Assembly: GCF_003473485.1 (NCBI RefSeq)
Contig: NC_053045.1
Location: 54,230,494-54,294,493, forward strand
DNA: 64,000 nucleotides
Reading direction: 5' to 3'
Origin: Medicago truncatula
Taxonomy: Eukaryota; Streptophyta; Magnoliopsida; Fabales; Fabaceae
Under the pieces are notes generated by a model. It ran no database searches and was not told where the DNA came from. It worked only from the letters and a program-made list of their open reading frames with translations. The translations under genes and the position numbers were made by a program. Of this stretch, positions 36,871 to 49,500 are shown piece after piece; position 1 is the first letter of the stretch; each line of letters begins with the position of its first letter.

Positions 36871-37889
36871 CTAGACGGTCGACCCGTGCTATCGCACGGG
36901 ACAGTAATGGACACATTTCATTAGCAATGGAGGAATAATACATGTGAATGAATAGACATGAAAAACCAATGACGTGAAATGTTCTAAAAGAAAATAAAAC
37001 AAATTAAAGCAAAATATAGATGAAGCAAACAACTCTGACAACAACAAACATGGAATAATAAAATAGGCTATCGAACATTCTGGAACACTTCTTTGTACAT
37101 TGTCCCGCAAAGGAGGAAAAAGAGTGCAATAAGGCGCCATATAACAGTAGGCACCTCAACCCCAAAAGGAAAACTCAATTAAAAAAAACCCCTAAGATTC
37201 CTAACTCCAACTGAGAAGTGGAACATAAACAAAACTCAGGCAAACCAACGGTTACTAAGGCATAACAGACCTATCTAAAAACTCCCAAAACCGCAAAACT
37301 GCGGCATTCCCGCCATACCAGCTGATGCCAGACACACCAGCAGCTGCTGCACTCCACTAATGCCAGGAAAAAACTCCAAAAAACAAAGCCAGGAAAAGTC
37401 ACATAATAGCAGGGTCCCAAAGAACCAAACACGCAGGGGGTCAAAAACACCTGCTGCAGGCAGGCTGCAAACAACAGCTAGCATCCCTTGCAGCAACAAA
37501 AACCAGCCCATCAAGCCATTGATCACTCCCCCTTCACACAATTATAATCACCAAGTTAAGTGTATATTAATACTTTATAATATACATTCAAAATTAAAAT
37601 TAGATTCTGACACATTGTCCAATCTAGAAGCAGTGATTAAGTTTAGGAAGTTGCAAAACAAAATGTTTCCACTACTAAATAATCATCATCCAACCAATAT
37701 AGTCATTGTTATTTGGATGTCACAACATTACATATATTCCACTTGTGAGTTTAAATTCCTTCTTCACAAATCACGCTGACAATTTTCCTTTCTGCTGTAA
37801 AATAGCACCATCACTGTTACCTTGAGTTACAATGGCTATGTGAGTTTGCATTTCTAACTTTGCAGTTTTCATTTAAATGTATTTGTGAT

Positions 37890-38335
37890 TTGTGGCATTA
37901 TGAATCTTCCTTAACCATGTACAACACCAGTTTTTTTTAACAGGAAAAAGAAGAGCATCATTCACTAAAAATGAAAAAAAAAAAAAAAGTATTGATGATA
38001 GGTAGCAACAGAAACAAAACTCGAAAAATACACTATCAGTGTTAGCCTGAGTTGCAATGTCTATGTGAGTATGCATTCATATTTATTTTTTTTGTACCAT
38101 TTAAATGTATTTGTTGCATTATGAATTTTTAGTAAACTATACAACACCAATTTTTTTTAACAGAAAAAAGAAGAGCATCGTTCACCAAAAAAAAAACGGA
38201 GAAGAAACTGCTGATCACAGGTAGCAACAGAAACAAAACTCGCAAAATAGAAATATCACCTTTAGGCCTGATTGCATTTTTAGTTTTTTTTCAGCTAAAA
38301 TGTTTCTTATAGATTATGAATTTTTACCAAGTACA
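37890..38335. repeat. About 220-bp tandem repeats within the Helitron
   Basis: gcattatgaat...acaacacca, then ttttttttaacag and caacagaaacaaaactcg, recur about 220 bp apart (38006 and 38226). A partial third unit begins near 38310. Tandem arrays near the termini are common in plant Helitrons. Confidence 0.75.
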
Positions 38336-39534
38336 TTGCTAATTTGTTAACTGCAATTTATTTTATATGTATAATTTTCCTTAGAAAAACGGAGATCAAT
38401 AACCAATCAAAAAGAAAGTTTCGATGTTTCACAATAAGGCAATATGACTTACATTGGTTGTATTGAATTCTATGAGGCAAGTGCGTAGTTTCAAAAGGTT
38501 AGTTCGAAGCAACAGATCAGACTCGTCATCACCATCGATCAGACCTATTAAGCTGAGAAAGGCAAAGGTAATATCACATGTTTATCAATAAAAAAAAACA
38601 GCAAGAAGCATATAACAATAAAAAATAATTTTATATTGAGTTTTCTTAAGAAAAGAATTTTTTTTTGCAGATTTGTTATGAATAAGCGAAGACAAACTAA
38701 CCAACCCTTTAATTTAAGTAATCCCTCGGCAACTTCTTGTGTACTCCTTGCCATAATGAAATTCTGCAGCATGGACTCCATTATTAAAGACCACATCATA
38801 TATCAATATTAAAGCAATTACAGAGAAAAAGATGTGTTCCTTTATTTAAAAAATTAGTTGCATCAGAATTTGTAACCTCGTCTGTAGAGGAAGACTTCAT
38901 TACCATGTAGAAAATTCTCCTTAAACCAATATTTCAAGACCGGGAATGCTTGGTAACAGAAAAATAAAACTTGTATTTAAACCAATATAAATGCCGCAAC
39001 AAAAAATGACTGCAAAAAAGAATCCATATTCTGCCTATATAAATAAAATACTTCTATAGTTGTTTACATCTTTCTAATAGTCAAGTATCATCTTGTGTTT
39101 CGTATCCAAACCAAGTACATAGACAAATATCAAAGTAGCAAAAAGCTAAACTATGCATATTATATGAAGAGGCATAAAAAACTTGTCTGGAGATACTAAT
39201 GGACAAACAATAGTGAACATGACTGAAATCGGTCGCGTAACTGTCTCGGCTTCTTTGTGCCATAATGGAAAATGCATATTTGGAGTCAACGTCACTTTCC
39301 AATTGTCATTTGTATGTATCCTATTTTTCGTCACACGTTGCACACAATCCCCTCCCGCACTCTTTCCCTCATGTATCGCAAAAAGGTATGGTAGAAAACA
39401 CAAACTAAGCACCTAGTACTGCACACAGTAGTAGCATGTGGCATATCACTTAGCAGCAAAAATGAAGCGTCAATGAAATTAGAATAGTATAACTAACAAT
39501 GGAATCATCAATCTCAATTCAATGTGTTGAAATA

Positions 39535-41065
39535 TATTTTAACCGTCAATGAAATCATCAACCGAAATCGAATTGAAATAGTATAACTAACAATGGAATC
39601 ATCAATCTCTCAACAAAAAAAAAAACAATGGAATTGTAAATCTAAATCAAAATGAAAGAGAACAAACCGAATAATATATTGTGAAAGTCTCATAGCTTCT
39701 GCCTATTTTGGAGAAAGGAGTTGTTTCTTGTGTTTGGTTTTTGCTTAGATGAATTCACCACTGTCATTGTTGATGCATATCCCAATTCCATACATATTTT
39801 GTTGATAAAATAGAGGTGCACCTGCATCTACGCTGCATTTTATGACCCAACATCACACTTTCTTCAAGTGATTGTTGTAGATTTGTGACCTGAATATGGT
39901 GAAGTTCCAGCAGAAAATTGGTCTGATTCCAACTACTCAGCATGTGCCTTGCAGCCTTGACAACCCCTTCTCATTTTTCCACGTCAAAATCGTCCAAATC
40001 TACATAAAGCTTTCTAGGTCAGCCATTCCACCTAGTTGTTTTTGTTCTACCTGTGCCTGCGCTTGGGCAGTAAGTAATGTTATGATAACGATTTTCCAAA
40101 AACTCACAATTATAATCAGATACTAAAAGATAAATTGACCAAATGCCAATATCTTCTTTTGAACAATCTATAAGAAATATATAAATTCATTTCAAAATTT
40201 CAAGAGATGTAAATTTATGAAATGCATAAAGAAGAAAATAAGAATGGGACTTACCAGCAAGAAAGCCTCGTGTAAGGTATAGTGATCCTTTTATCAAACA
40301 CTTAGAGTGCAAAGTAGCTTTCATCATTTCTTGGTGAATCTCTCTCTCTCATACTCACTTTCACTGCAGGTAAACAACACCATAAAGCAATCAAATTTGA
40401 TATCATATAAATTCACAATGTCAAAATGAAAGAAAAATATACTATTTACTTTCTTTCGAATTCACAAAGAATGATCTGATACCATATGATAAGCACATCT
40501 AAGAATTACCTCAACGATGCCGAATCATCACCAAAATGATTCTTGAGGTGTATAAGAATCCAAAGGCTCTGTAAACAGGGATATCAAACTAAACCTCAAA
40601 CTTAAATCATATCAACAAAAAAAAAAAACATATTGATTAATTTTATATTTCATTTTAAACCATAAATCCAGAGAGAGCATTGCAAATACTATTTGATTGA
40701 TTCTATTTCTCATTATGCAGCAAAGCATGCCAATTTATGTATAGGATAACTTGGAGATCCCCAATAAAGAGAAAAAACAAAAGGAAGATGATTAAACACC
40801 AAGAATGAGATAATAATAATAATAATTCAATTTTTGCACAAATTAACAAAAAAAACTCACAAGATTAACTTCCAGAATCCATCCTCCCATCCATTGCAAT
40901 GCGCGATGCGATCTGAAACCTAAAATAGAAACGAATCAAAAGTAGAAATATCAATGGAATCATCAACCGAAATCAAATTGAAATAGTATAACTAACAATG
41001 GAATCATCAATCTCTCAACAAAAAAAAAAACAATGGAATTGTAAATCAAAATCAAAATGAGAGAG
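39535..41065. repeat. Direct repeat of about 100 bp, copies at 39545-39655 and 40955-41065
   Basis: The block atcatcaaccgaaatc...aattgaaatagtataactaa through caatggaattgtaaatc is nearly identical in both places. A shorter third relative lies at 39480-39520. It flanks the central part of the Helitron. Confidence 0.8.
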
Positions 41066-41598
41066 GGAGAACAATCAAGTTGATACGTTACGATAGCACT
41101 TAACCCTCAAACCAGACAAAATCGATTGAGAAGAAATAACAAATACATGCATTTACAGAATAAGCAAAGATGAAGAAGAAGCTATAATGGTGGTAAAGCG
41201 AAAAAATAAATTAATTGAGAAAGAATAAAACCTGTTGGTTGAGTGAAATGGAAGGAGAATCAGCCTTAGATGGAGAATAAAGGAAGAAGAAGGACGAGGG
41301 AGGGAGGGAGGGATGAAGAAGAAGTGATCGATTGGAAGAGGGAAGAGAAGAGGGTGTGAGAAAAAAGCTCAAAATTGATTTCTAATATCATGTGCTGAGA
41401 AAAAAGCTGCAAAAGTGGTTTCTAATACCATAATACCATGGGCTGCTCCTGGTTTTAGATCAAGGGTTAAATTGTCATTTTAGAAAGACATGATTTTGGC
41501 TCCAAACAAAGGGCAAATCTGTAAAAATGGGCAGGGCTGCATTAGGGTTTTGCTAGGGTTTGAATGCAAAATTTCTTTACATTTATATTATTATAAGA

Positions 41599-42838
41599 TT
41601 ATAAGATAAGATTTTTATAGCAACAAAACAAAGGAAAAATGAAACTTGTCTGACTACGACCCTTTAATGAGTCCAAGGGGGGCTTCCTTTAGATGGTTTG
41701 TGGGGATCATTTGAATTCAGCATGAAATTACGATATTCAAATATGTAATTTTTATTTTATAGCAAATGTCAGAATAATGTATTTTCAGGTTCGATCAACT
41801 TAAAGTGTTACATTGGTTTTGATTATTTGTGAAACTTATATATGTAAGAATAGAAGGAGTTAGAATAGAAGGGTCAAAGTAGTAGAAATGAGAGAAAACA
41901 CATAATTTTTTTTATGTAAACCAATGACCTATAGTAGATCATGGTGGGAACGCTTCAACTTATCAAATTTTGCTAATAACCTAGCTGCATAATAGAGTGC
42001 ATCCTCAAAAATTGCTCTACGTACACTTAAAATACATATGATCAATCAACATGTCAAATCCAACAAAGTATACGTACACGACCCAACTTTATGATCTCGA
42101 CTTATGAAGATGGGACCAAAGTTCAATATTCCATATACCAAACCTACACAAGTTCAATATGCCTAAATCATTGATCATTCCCTCCTTGTTCATTGTTAGC
42201 TACCGCCTCCTCATCCGATCCCAACGTGCCACTAGTAAAATATCCTGCAACTTAGACTTATAAATAAGCTCAAATATTTGCAGCCATTCTACCAAATTCA
42301 ACTCATGACAATACAGACATAAATTTTCTTTTCTGATTTTCCCTTTTTTCACAACCTTACTCCCAAACACTGTACAACATTTGATTCATAAAAGTGGTGA
42401 GCTAAATTAGGAAATACAAATTTTATCTTTTGTTCTTGTTGTAGTAGAAACCCCTAGAAAGGAAATTCAATATTCTTATAATGTTATATATCATGAAAAA
42501 GAAAACTGCATAAAAAAGAAAGACCAAGAAAATAAAAATATTTCAATTTTTTCAAATTACTTGCACTCTCCTAAGTTTCTCTCTAATAAAAGTTTGGGTT
42601 ATTTTATTTCAACAGAATTTGAAAAAGAAGAGAGAACTTTTAATTGACACCATAGTGATAGTAAAAAAACTAAACCTTAAAAACTGCATACCTTAGGTTA
42701 TTCTTCCTTTCTGATTCCCAAGCATCTACTCAGCTAGTTAATGTCAATAATTGACATGTTCAACTGCTTTTTCATTGTCATACACAATATATATAATGTC
42801 ATCCATTGGAAGTAATTGCTTAAAAAAAACCATTGAAA
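41599..42838. other. Spacer downstream of the protease gene
   Basis: AT-rich with no recognised gene. It may contain the 3' UTR of the minus-strand protease, and further exons if AAAAG/gtaata near 42865 is used as a donor. Confidence 0.45.
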
Positions 42839-44912
42839 TTAGGTGGTATAAACCAATATTATTACCCTTTTCTTTGAAGCAGTAGCTTGCACCTCCTGAC
42901 TAGAGAACCAGGGTGTACCTTTCCGTAAATAAAACAAAAGGTAGGCTTCTTTGGACATCACTGCTTCCTCAGAAACTTTAGTCACCTAAGAATAATTCAC
43001 ATTTGAACTTAAATAAGCACAATCATCTATCTGAAAAAGAAACCTCTGACAAAATTAAAATTTTGAAAAAGTGGCAGGCATTGATCAAATACTATTACTT
43101 TTTAATTTCAAACAAAAACCATATAACCAGGTAAAAAGGGTTAAACTAGCCTATAGAAAGAATTTTCCATTACCACAGTGTCGCTCATCGAATACCATTG
43201 ATCTCCAACACAACGAACATAGCATATGTAATGCCCTGAATTAACTGAAGCTCCCACGTGTTCAACAATGGCATACAGATCATATTTCCAATATCCCTGT
43301 TAAATAAAAAACGAGTCAAACAATATGGAATTGAAATGGAGAAATCGGAACAGTGGTTTTAAATTGCGGCTGCAACATAAAAACCACAATTAAAAACCAT
43401 GATTGGAACAGAATTGATTTACCTACAAGCCCAAAACTTGAAAAAATGTATGAAAGTGTAAAATAAATTCCAAACTTACTTCTTTCTCAGTCGGGCTTAA
43501 GGCATATGGCTCTAAATCTATATCCATCTTGAAGCCAACATTCTTGTTTTCTTTTCGAGTATGACCTTTTCGACTATGAGGGTCAAACTCAAACACAAGC
43601 CTATTTAAATGAATTACGACGACAGAAGGAGCTTCTAGAAGCCAACGCTTTTCCTCACAGAATCCAACCTTGTTGCAGAAACTACAAGCTGCACCATCAA
43701 TCTTTGAGATATTGAAGTAAATGTCAAGTGCCGTCTGAGTGTCACTTGCATTGTCTATGTTTAAAGTCAGATCAAACACTTCCAGGTGTACTGGTTCATC
43801 AGACGCTTTACAAGAGCAACATCGAAGCTGAAAAAAATAAACATAAAAAAAGTATATAATTAAAATAATCTGAGAATAACAAAAGCACAAAGAAACATGG
43901 TTTTCTTATCACAATTACAATTGTAGCATGCTCAGCCAAACTTATCACAATCAACATACTTTCAGTATCAACAATGTCATGGTAATAGTTTAGAATCTTA
44001 ATTGTAATTATAGTTGTATCCATTCCTTTAAATGCTGTACAATGTAAATACTGATCATATATTTTTTTCTGAAACATAATTTAAAATTAAACTACAAGGG
44101 AAAGAATAGTATTAATGTGCATACCTGTTTAACAACAGCACCCCTAAATGTTAGATCAATTAGATTATTGTACTCAAGCAAGCATCCTTTCAGTGCAGTC
44201 AAGGCCTTAATCATGAACTCGTGTGGATCCTGATGCTTACCCGTTGTATACTCAGGCATGAAAGCTATTGCATATGTGTCATGAATCACAATTCACAATA
44301 CATTTAATTAATAGATAAATAAGTTTTCACAATTAACAACACTAGAAAGAAGAAATAAAAGGATACATTGCAATCCATTATAAAGCTCAGAAGGATTGAC
44401 TGTGTCCCTAGAAGGATGTCCAGCTTCGGTCAAGTGGTTTCGCAAGGCACAAAGAATGCAGAATTTGTTTTCATCAGCACCTGAAAATCAAATCAAACAA
44501 TTCCCATTTCCAAAAATCAAAATCTTGATGTTAAAAAATAAAGTAAAAAATTAATAAATAAAAATACTTACGGGGACAACTACTATGTAACTTTAAATCA
44601 AGAAGTAGAAGACCCCTATGCAGTGGCAAAATGTGAGTAAAAGCTTGTAAAACTGCATTCATAAAACAAGTATTGTTTATATTCCTGAGTCCAGCACACT
44701 GTAAAATGAAAAACACAATTTAAAAATCAAACCTTTTTTGTTTGACAGAATTTAAAAATCAAATCTTATTTTCTTAAATTGAAAGAGATGAATGTATTGA
44801 AATAAAAGGATTACCGGGACCAAGACATCAAAGTCCTTATCTTTTTTGGGTTGGCTTTCAAGGGAACTCTTCTTTTTTGATGAACTTGCGTTACTAGTAG
44901 AGAGAGAACCAC
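42839..44912 (-). CDS. Ubiquitin-specific protease (UBP/USP family), 5' end not independent
   Basis: Seven minus-strand exons join in phase: 44912-44815, 44698-44572, 44480-44367, 44264-44125, 43827-43480, 43296-43174, 42985-42839. The Cys box GLRNINNTCFMNAVLQ, the QDPHEF motif, a zinc ribbon (CCSC and CSFC) and the His box (SGHYICYVR, then WYSMSD, ending AYLLFYLR) show a complete catalytic core of about 300 residues. The Cys, His and Asp are all present. The enzyme would remove ubiquitin from substrates (C19 family). The first exon starts in phase 1 with GGSLSTSN and a Ser/Lys-rich linker, and has no ATG of its own. The only phase-compatible upstream exons I see are 46382-46325 and the K+ channel exons. 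The stop at 42841-42839 assumes the last exon is not spliced further. Confidence 0.85.
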
Positions 44913-46041
44913 CTGCACTTACATAAGTGTTTTTTCAAGGTTAAGAACAACATTTTCGAAAATGCATGGTTAGCGTTTGTTATAAGGTTGAGAAAAAAAT
45001 ATTTCCCATTTCCATGATATTCAGTTTTAGTCTAAAAAATTTCGTCAACAAATTGAAACGCACAGATCAAAATTTTTACTTTCTACTGCAAATTAAACAC
45101 AAAAGCAAACATAAAAATAAAAAAATAAGGGTAGTTTAGTCTTTCGAAGTGAAGGTGGACAAATTCAATTTTATCATTTTTATTCAAATAAATTAAAATT
45201 AATTTTCAATTTGTTCTAATCCTCCTTTCAAAAATAAAATAAAATTTGTTCTAATCCTAATTTTCCATTGGTCACACGCGTACAAACTAAGTTAAAAAAA
45301 CACAAGAAAGACATAACTGGCTGTGAGTACAACACGCACGCGTGGTTGAAACACAACAAACTTTGAAACAAACCAGATCGCACGCTTCCTCCATCTTCCA
45401 GATCTGTTAATATCCTTAGTTGGGTTTTGGATTGGAGTAAGTACATCGATGTTCCTTTGGGTTTTCGTATGAATTTTCAATTTGATTGTCATACCCTTTA
45501 TGTTTTCCAATTCGATTGTCATACCTTTGTGTTTTCTTTTGAATTTTCAATTTGAGATTTCATTTTGACATTCTAAAATCATTTTTGTTTATGAAAGCGC
45601 AAAGCTCCGGTGGTTGAAATGGCCGGCGATGCATTTCAACTCCGATGTCAGTCAGTGGTCAAATATGTAGATTGAAATTCTCTCACCAGGTAATAGACCA
45701 TATCTTTCTCTTAAGAATTTCATTTTTTCTGATTTATTGTTTATTCTTTTCCTGTCCTTGATAGCCATAAAATTTCTATTTTGATACCAAGGCTATCAAT
45801 TTATCTGAATTGCTTTGTATCTTTAACCCAAACCAAACTATCCAGGTCTTTGTCCGAGGACGTTTTAGTATACCTTGCCCTAGTTCTAGATGTTGCGACG
45901 GGCCCTAGTAATCCGGAGTTCAGCCAGGCCCTATTAATCCCTAGTAATCGAACTCAAATTCAGGTTCTCTTTAAGATTTGTTATAGGGCGAGCTCATTAA
46001 CTACTTGTGTTCAATCACTTGGTTTTGAATAATATAACATT

Positions 46042-46165
46042 ATAAACCAAGTTATTTGATCCAAATATGGTTTATGATAGAACACTATGGGCTATGGCGT
46101 ACTTTGATCCATGTAGCCGACCCCACTTAGTAGGATAAGGCTTGGTGGTTGTTGTATTTATTTAA
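46042..46165 (+). mobile_element. RTE-type LINE 3' tail
   Basis: The text tatggtttatgatagaacac...catgtagccgaccccactta gtaggataaggcttggtgg...ttgttgt is a widespread plant RTE-LINE 3' end. It lies antisense in the intron between the linker and protease exons. Confidence 0.55.
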
Positions 46166-46324
46166 TTTCTCCCATATTCAAACTATACCAAATGAATAAA
46201 TGTCAAAATATTGACTTGAATCTATATACTTTTTTTTATAGAATAAATATTCATTGATTAAATTGTAATTTACTTGATAATGATACTTATAGTTTAACTA
46301 GAAACAAACATGACAAGTATGTAC

Positions 46325-46382
46325 CTTTTCTCTTGGCATACAACCTAAAGCGCCGCCTTCCTTTTCCTGCCTTTGATGTACA
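46325..46382 (-). CDS. Short basic linker exon between channel and protease
   Basis: This 58-nt exon encodes CTSKAGKGRRRFRLYAKRK plus one base. It begins after an acceptor (aaaatcag) in phase 0, matching the channel donor at 46522. It ends AAAAG/gtacat in phase 1, matching the protease exon at 44912. It is strongly basic, with no motif beyond a possible nuclear-localisation-like cluster. The 1.4-kb intron that follows contains an RTE LINE tail. Which gene it belonged to originally is unknown. Confidence 0.5.
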
Positions 46383-46521
46383 CTGATTTTATTGCATTAA
46401 AGGTGAAATCAACACAATAAATTTGTGGTAGAAAAGATAATAGGAAAGAGAGGATATGAAAACGATAAAAAAAACTTCACCCACAGCCCCTACATACCAA
46501 ATTGGTGAAAATATTACTCAC

Positions 46522-49500
46522 ATCTTTGCCTGTAGGCCTAGTCGTTTTGACTACCAAACTGATGAACTGTTCAAACAAAGCAGCTCCAAAACTCATGTTT
46601 AGAGCCATATAGACTAGACAAGCAATCATCTCCTCTTCAGTCGATGGATGAAAGTCGCCGAAGCCAACAGTTGTGTATATCGTTGTGACGAAATACACGG
46701 AAGTGACATATCTCCTCCATAACTCTAGCTTAAAAATTTTTTCCCTTCCATTGGTCCACGACAGCTGCGCGTCAACGTCTGCTGAAGCAAGTAGGTAAAA
46801 TATGCATGCCCACGCGTGTATATGAAGAAGGACAAGCTATATAAATATAGATATACTGTTAGTCTATTTTCTGTCAATAAATCTTATTCTATTTTAAAAT
46901 TTGATAAACATAATATGCCAAATACTTACACTCATAAGCTTCACACACCGAATCCAAAAGAAACATATTGGGTTTGGGGTTTCTTCCATCCTGTACAAAA
47001 AAGAAAATTTTATCATAAAATAAACAAAAATAAAATATTCATAAAAAATGGAAACACTCTCATAGTGTACTGATATCCTAAATTTGTAGATACACATCTA
47101 AGACCTTAAATATCAAAGTCCACAGTATTAAATTAAGACTTGGATCTTTTATTGGCAGTATTGGAAAATACACTCTTAACATGTTTGTGACACAAATCAT
47201 AATCAAGAGTCTTTAAGGAGTATTTATCGTCGTGGTTTCAGAAGAGGGGAGACCGACATTGTTTGGTCACGATGGTGTGGTGCGTATCTCATTTGGTGAT
47301 GACCACATAAGATACAATTCTCTCTCTTTCTTTTGTATGAGTAACATACTGAAAAATTAACTGGGGTAAGACTTGACGACGGCTGAACTGCCCATAAAAA
47401 AAGGACTTTGAGCCTTGCTCTGGATACAATGTTCAACAGTTTAGAATGACTTTGTATTTCACAATGTAAAATTCATAAAGTTCATAGAAGATTTCTAACC
47501 ACCTTTTTTTTTATCAATATCTGATTCTCACTGAATGAATAGAAACATTTACAAGTAGCTTTATATAGCAATAAAACCCCAAATTATAAAGCTCAACTTT
47601 ATAAGCCCCCACCAAGAACACTATATTTTAGACCTCCTTGTGGAGATAATATTTTAAGCCCTAACCCACTATTTTTCTACTTATTTGCAGGATTAGTGTG
47701 AAAGGCTTTGAGGCCCACTTATGTATTATTATTGAAAGAAAAAAAACATAAAGCAATTGTTTTAAATTTTTTTATGATTAATTAAAATTATAAATTTATC
47801 ACAGCACTGTCTAGATATCAGACCACCGTCGGTCTGCCGCCATGAGTCATCGGTGCTCCAGCTTTCACCGGTGCCCTGTCAGTTTTTTTCTTTTGAAAAA
47901 TAATATTTTTTAAACTTTTTTTTGACTAAAAGTGTCTAGTTAGCTTAGCTTAGTTATTAGTGTATCCCAACTATGTACGGTGACCGACACATGTCAGTTT
48001 TGTAAAATACATAACATCCCTCATACACAATGATGTTGGGTAAACTTGTATACATAACATCATTGTAAAATACTATAACTAAGCTGTGATAACTGTACAC
48101 TTTTTGTAAAAAAAAAGGTTATTTACTTATCTCTAATTCTCTCTTGGAAACTTATTTATTTATTTTTTTGAAAGAAAAGAATTGGATTAGTTGTTAAGGT
48201 CAGATACTAATTGGGCCTTGGCAGCCGTTGGTAAATCCTCTATCCAAATTCTATCAGGTTCAACATAAGCATGTTGAGACAAAACAGGGTCAAGATCCTC
48301 TCCATTTATAACTTTTTCCATTTGTTGCAATTTGGAGAGAGATAGACACATATAAAATAATGATGGTGGGATCCACTTAGTGATAGGACCCACCACTTAT
48401 TTTTTTGTGTCTATCTCTCTTCAAATTGCAACAAATGGAAAAAGTTATAAATGGAGAGGATCTTTACCCGACAAAACATGGGCCAGTTTGTTGCTAAACC
48501 TACCTGTATGACTAAAAGTGGCCATTTCAAACAAGGATAATCTACATTTAATGCCAAACACGATGTTACCAACATATGTTTTGGGAATATCAAGGGTTCC
48601 TCTCATGATTTTCATCAAAGTTTCACTATCTCCTTCAAATTCCACTCTCTGAAAGCGTCATTCCACCGCGAGGTTCACTTATAGAGAGCCACTGCTTCCG
48701 CCCGTTAGACTTCCATGTCGCCGATGCCAGGATCTCACCGTCATCATCAAACGAGCAACAGCCCCCATACCCCAGGTACCATCTTCGTGTAAGCTTGCAT
48801 CTGTATTCATTTTAATAGTTCCAGACTGAGGTTTTTTCCATTTACCCCGCTGATCTCTATTATGCTGCCTTTTTGTGCCAGGGTTATTAAGTAAACGAGC
48901 ATTACTGTGGTTTTGGTGCAGATTCGAGATCTGATTGGTAGCCTTTTTGAAGTTAGTGATGCTGAGATCTGCTTGGTGTATTGTCATCTCCTCCGGTATG
49001 TCTGAGTTCTCATAGACTTGCATGTTTCTTGCCATGCATATTCCACATGTTCCTTATTTTCTTCCAAGTCCCATCATCATTGTTAGAGATAATTATAAAA
49101 TCTCTATTAGTTTTTCTAGGTTGTCCTCTATCACTTGTGAAATACTAGTCATAATTATTAAACTCAATAATTGCTAATAATTATAAAATTATATAAGTCA
49201 CAACACTTACTTTGAAGTCCAGGCTAGAAGTTTCTTTAGACGCCAAAAGCGAATCAAGAGTACGGCGTATACCACCTTGTTCTGATATGGTAGCAATTTG
49301 AAAACTTGTACCGGAACTGAAGAAATTAAGTCTAAGATCGAGACCGAATAGTTCCTCACAAGATAATTCCATGCTATTTGTGAATGAGTCACATCATATT
49401 TGTAAGCAACAAAAAAGCCAAGAACCCAGTCCATCATAAAAATTCCATTCATGGTGGTATCTATTACTAAAAGCACAGACGACTCCTTGAAGAAAGCCAT

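Larger units (their letters stand above)
36871..41598 (-). mobile_element. Non-autonomous Helitron
   Basis: On the minus strand, the 3' end is a strong hairpin (CCCGTGCGATAGCACGGG), 8 nt before CTAG (36874-36871), followed by host T. A plausible 5' end, TCTTATAATAATATAAATG, starts at 41598 after a host A, as Helitrons insert between A and T. The interior holds about 220-bp tandem repeats (37890-38335), dispersed 100-bp duplications and splice-like blocks (for example a pyrimidine-rich leader at 41350-41225). I find no Rep/helicase motif. The 5' end is less certain than the 3' end. Confidence 0.6.

Noticed and set aside
37271..37541. Minus-strand frames rich in Cys/Trp/Phe (67 and 88 codons)
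   Set aside because: Low-complexity composition inside the Helitron. No domain and no homologous exon structure was recognised.
43808..44077. 89-codon minus-strand frame overlapping a protease exon
   Set aside because: It reads through the intron between 44125 and 43827. The spliced frame carries the zinc-ribbon motif instead.
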